NCBI GenBank assembly: GCA_030549495.1
Contig: JAUIRK010001013.1
Span: 62,001 to 126,000 of the forward strand
Reading direction: 5' to 3'
Length of the DNA stretch: 64,000 nucleotides
Source of the DNA: Nectonema munidae
Lineage: Eukaryota; Nematomorpha; Nectonematoida; Nectonematidae
Shown here: piece by piece, positions 1 through 11,824 of the stretch
How the letters are laid out: the number at the start of each line of letters is the position of its first letter
How positions within the stretch are numbered: position 1 is the first letter of the stretch
Position numbers and translations under genes: made by a program
Notes under the pieces: model-generated
Told to the model about the DNA's origin: nothing
Database searches by the model: none
What the model saw: only the letters and a program-made list of their open reading frames with translations

Positions 1-719
1 GAACTTTTTTGTTTGAATTTATTACATTGAATTAATTTTTTTCAAGAAATTTATCTGTTTTTACTAATGTAAATGACATTTAAGTCAAAACCCAGTTTTT
101 CAAAAAAGACATTCTTAAAATTAACAGTGATAAAGTATTTTTTTTCCAAAATAAAAATAGACATATTTTTTATTTGAAAAAAACTTCAAAAATTAGTCTT
201 AAAAAATCATTACTATTATTTAAAACTTAAACATTTGAAAGAACAATTAATAATTAAAAAAACTTAGTTAGCATTACCTTATTTATCAAAATACCACGTT
301 ACACCAAAGGGACCCAGAAGAAAAATTACAACAGTAAAAGAAAAAACTTTACGTTATATCATAGCGTGCATCATTATGTGGAAAATGTGAGAGAAGGTAA
401 AAAAGATGATGTGCTTTGAAGCACATTGGATTTCAGTACATCTATTGGAAGAACACAGGCTTCTAAATATGATGTGGGTTTGTGCGTCAAGTGTTATATA
501 TTTTATCATAAAGGATAAAAAAAAATTCTATTGTACTTGTTTTATCATAGTGTTGCCACTTGGCAACAGTAATTAAATCAAAAACTAATATACCTATCTA
601 TTACAATTTTCAAAAAACTATTTATTTTTTAAGGTTTATCAATTTTTAATCAATATACAATAAAATAAGAAAAATTTTAAAAAATAATAATCTGAGAGAT
701 AATGGGTTAGCAGGCGCAT
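1..719. other. AT-rich sequence without a recognised gene
   Basis: No reading frame of useful length or recognisable domain was seen on either strand. The stretch is A/T homopolymer-rich and reads as intergenic or decayed repeat DNA. Confidence 0.5.
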
Positions 720-1140
720 ATTAACATAACATAACATAATTTATTAGAGAAAAAAAGTGCAAAAAAGCCTATGAAGAATATTCGCATCGTATTTATGAAG
801 GTCCAGATCTTTATTCATGCTCAAACATTTTTTCCTTCCAAAACTCATCGAGTCTGTTTTTAAAAACATTCAAGGAAGGGGCATTAATAACAAAATCAGG
901 CAAGGCATTCCAGTCATTTATCATACGTTGAGTAAAAAATCTTTTCAGATATAACTTTTTGCAATGTCGCTTTTTAAACGTGAAGGAATGAAATCTTTGT
1001 AGTCTTTCAGAAAACTGAGGTAAGATTTGTGAAGCCAATTTCAACTTTTCATTTGCAATGTTGTAAACGGTAATCATATCCAGATACCCTTTCAAAATTT
1101 CAAACTCTAGCACAAAGTCAAAACCAACTAATCTACTGCC
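720..1140 (-). mobile_element. LINE 3' end, CR1/L2/Jockey-like, 5' truncated
   Basis: The minus-strand frame at 811-1113 encodes the C-terminal tail typical of CR1/L2/Jockey-type LINE reverse transcriptase proteins. Key parts are the segments FFTQRMINDWNALP and NAPSLNVFKNRLDEFW, which follow the thumb region in such elements. No RT catalytic motif is present, so the copy is strongly 5' truncated, as is usual for target-primed reverse transcription. Just beyond the stop, at 720-740, lies a short repeat of the five-base unit ACATA (TATGT on the coding strand). It fits the simple-repeat 3' tail of such LINEs. The last 100 codons are open, suggesting moderate age. The tail resembles the C terminus of the longer LINE at 22608-23969 in type, but not closely in sequence. 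Confidence 0.75.
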
Positions 1141-2454
1141 TTTAGATATTTTGGAATTCCGGCGTTATGCGGATGGAATAGAATATATATCAAAATGTTA
1201 TCCCGCCTAAATATGTTTAATCAATCTAGGTGTGTACGTGTGCGTATACAATATTATTATATGATGTATTGTTATGGCAAAACTTGAATAGTTTTAAAGC
1301 ACTATTTTCATTTGATTTTTTATCGAATAAAATGTTTTCAGCTTTTTGCTGAAATTCAGCTTTGAAAAGTTTTTCCAAGTTTAACTTCAGCAAAGTTAGA
1401 ATTAAAAAAAAACTATAACCAAAAATTTGTCGAATATAAACAAAATGATTATACTATTACTTTTATTTTAGATATTTCATTGCTATTTTTTCTTCAGAAG
1501 TACTAAAATTGACAATACTTTTGATCAAATTTGGGTAAATTGCGTTTTCTTACGAACGAACATCCATTTTGAGAAAAATGAAACGCAAAATGATAAAGCA
1601 TGATTTATCTATTTTAAAAATTCTTTGGAATTATTTCATCAGGTATACTTTTATTCATAGCGTGTAGTACACTTATTAATATTCTTTATTTTGGTATTGT
1701 CATGTGTATTGAAAGATGAAGCAGCACTGAAAAAACGAGTATTAGCATATTTTTGTTTCTAGTTGGCGTTAAACAATTATAAGAGTGTAGAATGACTATG
1801 ATTTATATTAAAGTAGTGTGCATAAATTAAAAAATAGCCTTTATAATGACGCTTATTTGATGTTTTCAGATATAGAAGTGAGTGTTGTTGAGCAAATCAT
1901 GTTATTTACTGCAAAATCTGTAAGAATAAATTGAAAACTTTGATGCGATTGACTACTGAGTCTTAATTTATTTTATTATTAATATTAGCAAGAAATAATG
2001 CATGGATGTGACAATTGCATCCATTATTATAAATCATGATACATGCTTGGGGTTATACATTACAAGTCATTGAAAGTGAAGTATATTTTGGTAAAAACAT
2101 TATAACTGTCCTTGTGATATGATGAATGATCCTGTCAAAAAGTATGATTTATGTCGCTATTTTCCCATATTTAATGTCATTTTTCCAATTATTAAATTTG
2201 TCACGATCAATCATGGGGCTTACGAGAAATAAATGATACTTTGCATAAAGCAAATAGTGAATTCGCTGATAAAAGTGTCCAAAAATAATCGCTGAGAGCG
2301 TTTGATTCTTCGTATTTTATCACTCCTATCTTTGAACATAACGACGTATTTTATTCCTATGCAAACTTATACAATTATTTACATTATTTATGGACTTACT
2401 TGAACCACATAAATTTATCCGAAATAGCGTAAAATATAAGCAAAAAGAGGCATA
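1141..2454. other. Intergenic DNA, nothing recognised
   Basis: About 1.3 kb of AT-rich sequence with no domain-bearing frame. No terminal repeats or tandem structure were noticed. Confidence 0.45.
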
Positions 2455-2462
2455 CTCTAATC

Positions 2463-2882
2463 CAGGGTTTCTCAACCGTGGGCTAATCGCCGAGTTCTGG
2501 GCCAATATGTAAGTTTTTTAGCAAATAGTTGAGTAAACATTAAAATTTTTTCGAAAACATACTTTTTAGATAAGAATTTCAACCAGCGTCAACTTTTTCC
2601 TATTTTTAAGTCTCAGCTCGAAGATCACTTATTGTTCAGAATTAAAGATTTGTTTGAACTCAAGATAGAAGAATGGATGATAAAACATCCTTCTTGTAAA
2701 ATACAATCTATAGAAGGACATTTTTAAGAGTTTATTGAAGTTAAATGGAATGAAGATTTCAAATTAAAGTATGAAAAAGAAAATGTTAATGATTTTTGGC
2801 TGTTTTTTTACTTCATTTAAGCAATTTTATACATTTTTAGAATCTCAGTCGGCGATTTTAACAAAAAGGTTTAGAAACCCTG
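2463..2882 (+). mobile_element. Internally deleted hAT element (ZBED type) with target duplication
   Basis: The ends are inverted: CAGGGTTTCTCAACC on the left, and on the right the complement of CAGGGTTTCTAAACC. They are flanked by 8-bp direct repeats CTCTAATC (2455-2462) and CTCTAATG (2883-2890). An 8-bp duplication and CAGGG ends are hallmarks of hAT elements. The interior, about 2600-2830, carries a remnant in the plus frame including KIEEWMIKHPS and EFIEVKWNEDFKLKYEKE. It resembles the region before the dimerisation domain of ZBED5/SCAND3-like hAT transposases, and it contains stop codons. At 420 bp this is a deletion derivative, not an autonomous copy. Confidence 0.75.
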
Positions 2883-2890
2883 CTCTAATG

Positions 2891-3780
2891 CCCAAAGTTC
2901 ACATTACAGGTGGTGCGTCGCATCGAGGCGACAAGGTCAGTTGAACCGGACGACACTGCCATATAAATTGCAAGCTTATTTTGAGAAGTGGTATCTAACT
3001 AAAACTTTTTATATAAATGCAAATAGACCACTGTTTTCATATTCAGAAGCTATTTTATTCACATACCCACTAAGCTATATTTAGCGTCTCTTGTATTTTT
3101 TGATGGCAGGACGTTCCCACCCAATTAAATTCAATGTTTTGTGCAAAGTTTTATTCCATTAAATTTGAAGTCGTGTAGCAGCGTAGTTTTCCACCTTGGA
3201 AATAAAATTAGAATTTTTATTTTTCTTGTTTTATTTCGTGATTACTTTCTACTTCGTGTAATGAAATCGTCACATTTTGCAATACTCAGACATTATAACT
3301 GTTGCATAAACGCAAGAGTGGTTGATCGTGTGATCTTTTCTTTTGATAAAAACGGAGTTAAAGAAGCATACTCACAACAAAGTTGGCTGAGAATATTTCT
3401 TTCACTCAAACTTTCAATATCTGCACTAGACTTAAGAATGATACTCTTGTTACAGATCCATTTGAACATAACATTAGTGGCACCTCTTCCGAATTGCACT
3501 TGAATTTTTCATCAGGCGAAATGATTGATTGAAAGAATGATTAATATTTTAGGTTCGAAGAGAAGTTTCGTATTTTCAAACTTCACTCTTTTTTCGTAGT
3601 GTAAAATCGTATCGGAAAAAAGATAAGATATTTAGGTAACGTATCGAAATTTTGAAGAAAAAATCAAAACCTAATTAAAATGATCAAAAAGATTTGTTTG
3701 AAATTTGGCTGTTTGTTAAAAAAATTGGAGAACTGCTAGTCTAGAAAATTTTTATATTTTTTGTATAATTTTTTATATAT
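2891..3780. other. Intergenic DNA, only chance frames
   Basis: A 120-codon plus frame at 3141-3503 and an opposing minus frame show no domain, compositional coding signal or homology that I recognise. I regard both as chance frames. Confidence 0.4.
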
Positions 3781-3789
3781 TTACATCAT

Positions 3790-5040
3790 TGTATATAGAT
3801 AAAAATCTATTTAAAAAAGAATGCTTTTCTCCGACAATTATATCTCACAATCCTTTTAGAAGTTTCTCGAGATTCTCAAAGCTTCCAAGGAATCAAAAAG
3901 ACTTGATAGAAAAGATCATCCTTCTTGAACGTCTTTGTGTGAAAGTTATTCAGGTTACTTCTTCCCATAAAATAATATCTCCAGTTTTCTGAGTGCCAAA
4001 GCGTCTGGCGGATTTCGGTTTACTTTGGCTTCACTAAGGAACTGTTCAAACTTGAACAATGTCGCATTTTGGCTCCATTAAAGATGCTGCAAAATCCATC
4101 CAACTTGAGGTATGCGATCAAGATAGATTTCTCATTCGTGTTTTATGGAATAAGACTGCACCACTCATATCATTACCAATTCTGTTTTCGTGCAAATAAA
4201 TTGACTTACAAATTTCTAGTCCTGCCTATGGGGGCAAACTTCAGTCTAGGTATCCTGCAATTTGTTTTGTCTAAAGTAAATGCCTCCTTCAAAGAGCTCT
4301 GTCAGAGTAAGATTAAAACCTTATTTTATATCGATGACTTGCTGGTGTTAGGGAAATCATTAGATGGGTAGTCGAAATCAGTAACAAATTGATTAAGAAA
4401 AAATCCTCCCTAATTCCAAAGCGTAGGGTGGAATTTTTGGCATACCCTTAAACCGAGATGAAAATGCGTAAAATTGAAGACTTTAACCATAACAAAGAAT
4501 GCTTCTTTTGAGCGAATCGACCCAGAAAGCAGCTCCAAAAATGCTCCGATACGCGTAGTACTACTTAGGCTGCGTCCCGCACAAATCTCTTCAAGAAAGT
4601 TGTTGGATGCAGGCCTGAAAGCAAGTGAAAAGAGTCCTCCCAATGATGGCCCAAGGTAACAGCAAATCCTCAACCTCTGTCTTCAAGGACGCAATATTGA
4701 AGAAAATTGCAATAGTAGGGACAGTGGGGTCCTTACTATTCCGGTTATCAATAGAATCCATCATTTTGAATTAAAAAATGAATTACTGGCTCTTTTACTG
4801 GCAGCAACACAGTATCTGAGCAATGCAACTTTCTTTTCCGATAGCTTTGTGGCAATCGAGTCAGTCTTCAAGAGAAGAAACTCCTTCTTTCTAAGAAAAG
4901 TACAAGCAAACTCAAGATGCATTCCAAAATCGAAAAATCCAACAAACGATCCTTCTAGGGACGACTAGGGCCACCTTGAATCTCCCTTCCCCTTTCTAGT
5001 TGTGTGTTTTTCGTGTTATCTCATGTTTGTTAAATAAAGC
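3790..5040 (+). mobile_element. Fossil LTR-type retroelement fragment (RT and RNase H part)
   Basis: A remnant of a reverse transcriptase with a polymerase-type palm lies at 4069-4371: a YAIKIDFSFVFYGI block, an LPMGANFS block and a YIDDLL catalytic box. An RNase H-like stretch follows at about 4740-4960 with HFELKNELLALLLAAT and FFSDSFVAI. A polyadenylation-type AATAAA lies near 5033. The piece is broken by several changes, and no LTR was seen at either end. It is an old fragment. The RT blocks match those of the element at 38503-42600 (shared TSSHKI and LPMGANFS segments), so both belong to one family. Its RT motifs do not fit the usual Gypsy, Copia or BEL consensus closely, and the family assignment is uncertain. 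Confidence 0.65.
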
Positions 5041-5159
5041 ATTGAATGCCTAAGTTCAAAAAATTACAAATTAGAGCTAAAAAAAATTTATCCTCAGCTT
5101 TTCCGTACGAAAAATTTAGGAAACCAAAGTTAGATGTCTATACATGGCTATGACGCTCC

Positions 5160-7190
5160 TCATCGTCCTTCTTTTGAATTCTGCCACCCTGATTGATTGA
5201 TTTGTTTTTGTAAAATTTTTCCCAGAACTTTAGAGATTGAACTAATGATTGAAATTGGTTTATAGTTTGCTGTCAGTCTAGGATGATGAATGGATACGCC
5301 AAAGAAATCATTTGCATCAATGCTGCTCTTTAATTCATTCATATATTGCCTTCAAAACATCATTCGGACAAACAGCATTAAAACTGAACTTGGGATATAC
5401 TTCATTCAAAAAATTTTCTTCCATTTTTCAGAGTGAAAAACAAAGAAGAAAAGTGTCGACTAAATACTTCGTCAATTTGGTCTCATTTTTTAAATCAACA
5501 TCATCATACATAATTATTTCACTTACGTTTTTGGACTTACCAATATAATTTTTCAATTTTTCCAATTTAGTTTTGAGTTGTTTTTGTTTCTACTCAATTC
5601 GATGCGATAAAATTCTTACTTCAAAAAAGATTTTTTATTTGTTTATATTCATTGAATAAAGTGCCATTTTTTCGCTGCCCGTTTTTTTATTTTTTAAGAA
5701 GGTCATCTCGTTTTGTGATATCTAGTAACAAATCATCTGGAATCTACAAATTTTTCATACATTTATACTTATATTTATGAATATTAATTTCTTTCGTAGC
5801 TAAGTCAATATTCATCAAGAATATATCTATTAATTTCTGAGACCAAGGGTAATTAGAACAGGTATCAGAGAAAGATTGAGGAAAAAATTCCAAAGACTTT
5901 GTTTTACCTCTTTGATGAGCTATAGTAGGTTTATAAGAGTTATAAAGCAACTCAGTAAAAACAACTGGGAAAAAGTGGAATCGAATATATCGTTCATTCA
6001 AATCAAAGTTAAAATCTTCAAGGAACACATTGATAGCAGAGTAATCGCACGTTTTGAAAATCAGAAACAATTCTTCTAAAAATAACTCAGTAGAAAATGC
6101 CGGTAATTAGGACGACGATATATCTTGTGAATGTACAAGGTGGTAAAATGGTTCAACCTTGAAACAACAGAAAACAACTCAAACGTTTTTGGAATAAAAT
6201 CATGTTCTAACCACTGCAATAAAGAAATGCCACTCCAATATGAGAAGAAATTCTAAGAGATTGGGACCAAAATACGTACTGATTAATATGGAAGTTATTT
6301 TTAAAAATTATCCGAAAGACATGTTTATGAATAGCTATTATATCCGCAAACTTTCAAAATTCTACATTTAAAAAGTTTGGCATATAATGATTGAACATGG
6401 AACAAATATTAAAATTCAAAAAATCCTACTTACACGTTCCAGAGAAGTCAAGGAGCCTACAATCCGGTTTTTCAAAGTAAAATTCGCAATTTAAGCAGAA
6501 ATAGACTAAGCATTTTGAAGTAGAGTAATAGCTCGTGGAACTTGTAACAGGATAATTCGAGTAGGTTAGGACTCATAGGTTAATGTATTTCTCATAACAA
6601 ACTATTTCTCTTTGACTAAAGGAGGTTGAGAGGTAAGATGGTGCGAACTAAATGATCATTTGTGTTTGAAGCATTAGCACATTTAAACTTCTATTCAGCA
6701 TTCCTGTTTTGACACTCAATACCCTTGTGATTGCGAGAACAACAGATATAGCAAAGAGGGTAATAAAACTTTTTACATTGGGATGTAGTGTGCTTAAACC
6801 CGTAACAAGTCGTGATTTAATGATGAGAATAAAAATTTTGCACATGAAGACAGTTCAAATGTAAAAAATGATATCCTGGTTTTTGGATAAAGAGGAATGA
6901 ACTTTTAGAAAAACACTGAAAATAGCGGATTCGGAGTTTTTCTTTAAAATCATAGAAGAGGAATCATTTGAAGCAAGAGTTGAAATCGTCTCATTTTTAG
7001 CATAGATAGATGCCATGATATCTCCATCGTCAAACTTAATAAGAGGTGCGCTGTGAATAATAAATTTAGAACAATTAATTTTAAAAAAAGTTTCCGCTTG
7101 ATTTAGTGATTCAGAATATGGAAAAGAAAATTTTGCAAAATCATTTTTTATTACATTATTAGTATTAAAATTATGTAGCTGTTCATACAC
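5160..7190 (-). mobile_element. Degenerate LINE with CCHC ORF1, endonuclease and RT start
   Basis: Read on the minus strand, pieces appear in LINE order. At 7190-6855 is an ORF1-like segment (SAPLIKFDDGDIMASI). At about 6845-6640 a zinc knuckle is readable, CYICCSRNHKGIEC, which fits C-x2-C-x4-H-x4-C. At 6070-5744 is an endonuclease-like piece with FLEDFNFDL, corresponding to the GDFN motif of APE-type nucleases. At 5342-5160 is the start of the reverse transcriptase with NYKPISIISSISKVL. Frames change between the pieces and stop codons interrupt them, so the copy is dead. The 3' half, with the catalytic YADD box, is missing. ORF1 with CCHC plus APE endonuclease points to the Jockey/I/CR1 group. 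The clade is not settled. Confidence 0.6.
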
Positions 7191-7239
7191 GTCGTAAAAC
7201 TACAACGTTGACCATTTAAAAGCCATATTTCCAGGAGTT

Positions 7240-7470
7240 GCTATTAGAAATTTCTTTGTATCACACGTCCTCTTTTGTCGTCATCTTCATCTTCAAAAAT
7301 TTTAAGGATACGTTTTTTTCTAAATAAATATTTCATACTCAAAATGTTTAAAGATAGTATAATACGCCAAAATATATATAAAAAAATTAAAGGTTCCAAT
7401 ATATAACGATTTTCGGAAAATTTTTGACAGAAATGATTTTTTGGAAAAAACTGATTTCCAGGAAACATTA
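7240..7470. repeat. Dispersed repeat, second copy at 44545-44790
   Basis: The segment reads alike to 44545-44790 in the same orientation. Both contain TAAATAAATATTTCATACTC followed by AAAATATA and later CAGAA-TGATTT and CATTACTAATT blocks at similar spacing. The minus frame of 74 codons here has no recognisable domain. The repeat has no obvious terminal structure. It may be part of an unclassified transposon, because the copy at 44.5 kb runs directly into a tandem array. Confidence 0.55.
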
Positions 7471-8017
7471 CTAATTTAATTTAGACGTCCAGATTTCTTC
7501 AAATTATGTAAAATTGATTTAGAAACATCAGTTATAGATTAGAGTTAGCTTTTAATCTTATGAGTTATAACTAGGGGCAACAAAAGTTGACCAAAAAACA
7601 TTCATAAATTGACCTAATGACATCAAAAAGGTGACTTAATTTGTAAAAAAATTGACATAAAAAATTATTCTATATAATATTTTAAGTATTTATTCTCTTT
7701 TGAAAAGGCGCAATCTTTGTACAAAAGCTTTTTAATCAATGGAATTTATCTTTCCCTTGTTTTTTTTCTGTGTAAAGAAGAGATATATTTCTTATTTCCA
7801 TATGTTCCTTATTTATATCACAGTCAGATCATCACATTAGATATTTCTATATAAATCAAACGCATCTTACATTGCAAGATTCGAAGATAACTTTTTTCAA
7901 TTATTTTATTTATGTAACAGAATGGATGAGTCAAAATTTTGTTATCTATATTAAAATTGATCTATCAAATAATTATTAGATGGTTTGGGAACTCTTCAGT
8001 ATATATACCATTTTAAA

Positions 8018-8078
8018 TTCTAAAGTGTCTTTTTTAAATTCGAAAGTGTCTTTTTTAAATTCTAAAGTGTCTTTTTCG
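8018..8078. repeat. Three tandem 21-bp units
   Basis: Three consecutive copies of TTCTAAAGTGTCTTTTTTAAA are present, the middle one with a single T to G change and the last one truncated. This is a short minisatellite. The surrounding 7471-8470 stretch has no gene. Confidence 0.85.
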
Positions 8079-8479
8079 ATTTTACTTTTCTGAATAAGCT
8101 TTGAAGTCTTGTTTTTTAATAAATGCGCGTAATATTATGTGAGATTGTCAGGTTCTGTAGACGTGCTGAAAGATACACTGATAATTTTCTAATTCTCCGC
8201 CTCTATTTCAAGTCTTTTTTAATTCGATGCAACTAGCAGTTCATTTAAAGACAAGTTTTTAACTCTTCAACTTTTGCCTTCTGTATAGATTCTTTTTATA
8301 TTATAGTAACATAGAATTAAAACTAAGCAAAAAAGTGAATTTTAAAACTCAGTTTCGAAAAACGTTTTACATCCATTTTAATATCCATTATATAATGGAA
8401 AAAAGTTCACACAAACTTCTTTATTATCATTCAAGTAATTTAAAGCAAAAACAATATTTCACATTTTATTAAGAAATAG

Positions 8480-8900
8480 AAACTCCCATTTGCCCTTTTT
8501 GTATGTTACGTAGTGCATGTGCAATGTATCTTTTGCATTCCTCGCTGTTTATTGAGGAAACAGCTTTTTTGATCACTTCATTTAGCATAAAAGAAAGAGT
8601 TGTGTCTAAATTAAAAGTTTTTATAACATATTTTATAAATATTGAAGCAAACCTTACTTAATTTCTGTTTTGCAAAATTTTTGATTTTTGAGAATGCCAG
8701 CTCAATTGGATTCAGCATGTAAAACTATAAGGAGACAAAAACGTCAAAATTTGTCCATCTGAAGTTATTAAGTTTTCGATAGTTTGAGTTTTGTGGATCT
8801 TTGCGTTATCCATAATAATTAGCCAGCAGTTTCTTAGGTTACTTATTTTAGATAGCAGTTCGATCAAAAATTCTGAAAACTTTACAGGGACCATCATACG
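8480..8900 (-). pseudogene. Transposase remnant, IS630/Tc1-mariner DDE type
   Basis: The minus frame at 8712-8897 contains LIIMDNAKIHKTQTIENLI followed by LTFLSPYS. This is the second catalytic aspartate region of IS630/Tc1/mariner and related DDE transposases, whose usual form is MDNA-x-H then LPPYSPDLNPIE. After the stop at the end of this frame, a neighbouring frame continues with a block (AFSKIKNFAKQK, about 8690-8650) that matches the region after LNPIE. A frameshift therefore separates the two blocks. No N-terminal DNA-binding part and no terminal inverted repeats were found. It is a dead DNA-transposon fragment. Confidence 0.65.
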
Positions 8901-8963
8901 AACTGTTATCTAAAGTAAGTAACCTAAGAAACTGCTGGCTAATTATCATGGATAACGCAAAGA
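8798..8963. repeat. 63-bp inverted duplication within the transposase remnant
   Basis: Arm 8798-8860 and arm 8901-8963 are reverse complements over 63 bases with about three mismatches. They are separated by a 40-bp loop. Both arms encode the same peptide around NLRNCWLIIMDNAK on opposite strands. The duplication therefore copied transposase coding sequence in inverted orientation, a fold-back event. Confidence 0.85.
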
Positions 8964-8999
8964 GACCTCCTCCAACTATATATTTGAAGAATGCGTTAT

Positions 9000-9870
9000 T
9001 TTATGCATTGACATTTTCTTTTTTTGCTCTTTTCTCTCCTCCACGCGTGGTTTCAACTCGCCACTATTTTCTTGTTTTTTCGACGTTCACAGGGGGAAGG
9101 AGGATGGAGTTTGTAAAGTCGTAAAAAGGTCAACGCAAACTGATTCATGAAGGTACTCTGATACAAATACAAGTAAAATAATATCTGAAACATGGATTAT
9201 TCGTTTTCCTTCTAGACCTGTCAATGTCTAAATTGCCTTTGATCCTCTCACTTTTTTACACAGTCAGTAAAAATGTGAATATAGTTTTTTTCTCTATAAT
9301 CTTTGAAAGAATTTATAGATTATTCTAAAATATTGATAGAGTGAGGGTATAATAATATTCTTAGTATCATTTTAATAAATGTGAAGTAGAGACTCTTAGT
9401 CTCAGAAAGGACTGGAGTAGTGCGCGTATTGTTTCTGTTAATATGCAAGCTTGTAGTCTAAACGCCTTTTCATTGCAAATAAGTGCTTGACCTAAAGATA
9501 AATGAGCAAATTTTAAAATGAAAAATCCAAAGATTTGACATGAGCTTGCGCAATTACACGAATAATCGCAATCAGCATCTATATAGGCGATGATGATGAT
9601 GCAGTTGTTGCCTTTGTTCACATTCTGTTGATGTGACTAGGATTAAATTTGAAGAAGTGGCTCTATATTTGTTTGTATGAAAAATTAAATACTAGTATCC
9701 TATATATAATGCTTCTTAACAAATTAAATTTAAATTATCAGCTTCGCATGAATCAAGATTTATTATTACTGTGGTGTATGCTGCCATGTTCGTAGATGTA
9801 TGTATGCATGTATATAATATCATATTAATTTTAAATCTAGCAAAATGATTTATGCATCAGTCAACACTAG
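9000..9870. other. Intergenic DNA, nothing recognised
   Basis: No domain-bearing frame or terminal repeats were seen. The minus frame at 9367-9621 carries a cysteine-containing hydrophobic peptide without a recognisable family and is probably chance. Confidence 0.4.
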
Positions 9871-9981
9871 CATCATAAATTTTCAAGACGTGCTCTATCT
9901 TTAGCTGTGAATGGTATTAATGCCTTAGCTTTTCTTCCTATTAACGATATTATTGATACTCCTTCTATAGGCATTTAAACA
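9871..9981 (+). pseudogene. Possible MULE transposase fragment
   Basis: A 35-codon plus frame reads SRRALSLAVNGINALAFLPI followed by NDIIDT. This resembles the segment of MULE transposases just after the C-x-H zinc-binding region (R-x-ML-x-ALAFLP-x-x-DV). It is short and isolated and could be chance. It lies 1.9 kb upstream of the MULE-FLYWCH gene and is on the same strand. Confidence 0.35.
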
Positions 9982-10921
9982 CATAAACGTAGACAACAAA
10001 TATTTTATCTTTTCTTTTTACACAGTTGTATTAAATCATCACTTTTTAATATAGAAAATGTACATACGCAAAAGCTTTTTTATGGCTTTTAGCACACTGG
10101 TATCAAAATGTGACAAAGAAGCCGTTATTTTATTCTAAGATTAATAGTTTCTTACTCCATACTTTTATTTAACCCCTCATAAATTCTAAGCTTACTTTTA
10201 GCAAGAAAGGCATTTTTAAGAAGCTAAACTAATAAATTTGATCAAAACCCACACCAGAAATAAAGTTAAAAAAAGGCTAAACATTCTAGTTTCATTTTTG
10301 CAATTAGAGTTTGAAAATGTCTGTAACTGCAAATCAAATTAGTAATGTATGATTGAAAATTTTCTCGGAAAATATGATAATATATTTAAAATAATATATA
10401 TTTTAATGCTAAATCGACAATGTTGATTTCATTTTTGATCTCAGTTTTTGGAATTAAAGTAGAAGAACGTGTGCATTTATCAATAAAATTTGAAATTTCT
10501 AAAACAAAATGAAAGTCTGCATGAATAATTATGGATTGAGTTTACAATAAAATAAAAATTTTCCCATGAAATTAGCTTTTGCATTGGGTTGATATACTAA
10601 ACATCCATAAAAATGGCAATTAATTAAAATCTATTTAGTATCTATTTTTAAATTGTCCTTAGATAATGATAACTTATTGTCCATTTTAAATACGCTCTTG
10701 AAAATTTTTATTTCTATTCAGTCTCAACCGCATAACGCTAGTATAGTATATTATGTCTGGTATAAAGAAAAAAGAAGGCTGTTTTCACAAAATATTGAAT
10801 GTTCACAAAAGTTTTGGTATTACAAATAAATTCTTATAAAATATGGACATCTATATTTAATCAGAGAAAAATATTTTTTATGACTCCAAGCTCATAAGGA
10901 AAATGCAACAATAATTGAGAA

Positions 10922-11030
10922 AATAAATGCCTTGAAATTCTGAAAGAAGGGAGAAACTATTCAAATATTGGTCGCTTCTACGGAATCAATGAATCCAGCG
11001 TTTGCTCTACAAAGAATGAAAAAAAAGCAT
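10922..11030 (+). pseudogene. Pogo/Tigger transposase helix-turn-helix fragment
   Basis: The plus frame reads CLEILKEGRNYSNIGRFYGI followed by NESSVCSTKNEKK and a stop. This matches the N-terminal CENP-B/Tigger helix-turn-helix (L-x-x-G-x-S-x-x-x-IAR-x-Y-x-NEST-x-x-x-I-x-K-x-E). Only this domain is visible and no terminal repeats were found. It is a relic of a pogo-superfamily DNA transposon. Confidence 0.6.
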
Positions 11031-11824
11031 AAGATCAACAGCACATGGTCATTCAAAAGCTTAAAATGATGATAAGTGATAACTAAGATAAAATGAGTAA
11101 TAAATATAATGCGATCGTGGAACTTCACTATGAAGAAACCGGAAAAATAAACTAGTTTAAGACCTAAAATGATTGCATTGCTCTTAAAATGTGTTGAAAT
11201 ACGGATGTTTTTATGATACAGCCAGGACTCATTTATAAAGGGAAAGGCCTCTCAAAATAAAATTAATAATCTATTACGACTTACGAGTTTATTGGATGGC
11301 AACCAAAATCCTTGTATACTGACATTTGATTTATTTCAGGATATCTTTATCCAACAAGTCAAACTTTATCTCTTGAAAGACAACTCGCTTTTAAAACTCT
11401 AACACACGATGAAGTCATCGAAATTTTTCCCAGAATGTGTACTAGCGTTATTATCTCATTGTAACGTGTCTCTAAAATATTGATAAAGCCATAAAGAAAT
11501 GATAGTTACAACACCGAAAGTCAGCTTGAAATAATGAAACTGTATGAAATCAAAAAGAATTTTTTCCTAACGAAATATGCTACTATGCAGTTAATAGGGC
11601 TATGAAGCAAGCAGAATTAACAGGGAAAATGGCTTTATTGATACGATTTCTTTGGCAGCCTGATTGATTTATGTTCGAATCAGAAGGATAATGTTCAGAG
11701 AGATGACAAAATTAGCAAGTGAAGAAGAAGATAAAGATGAAGAGGTGATAGAAGACGAAAATGGACTAACATTTGAACTTTTTACAACCTGTTTGGCCTG
11801 CATGAGCATTTTCGTAATATAAGT
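11031..11824. other. Intergenic DNA upstream of the MULE-FLYWCH gene
   Basis: No recognisable coding sequence. The minus frame at 11669-11926 overlaps the first exon of the MULE-FLYWCH gene and is an antisense shadow. Confidence 0.4.

Noticed and set aside
3141-3503. 120-codon plus frame and its minus-strand partner
   Set aside because: No domain, no homology recognised, and both strands are equally open, as expected by chance.
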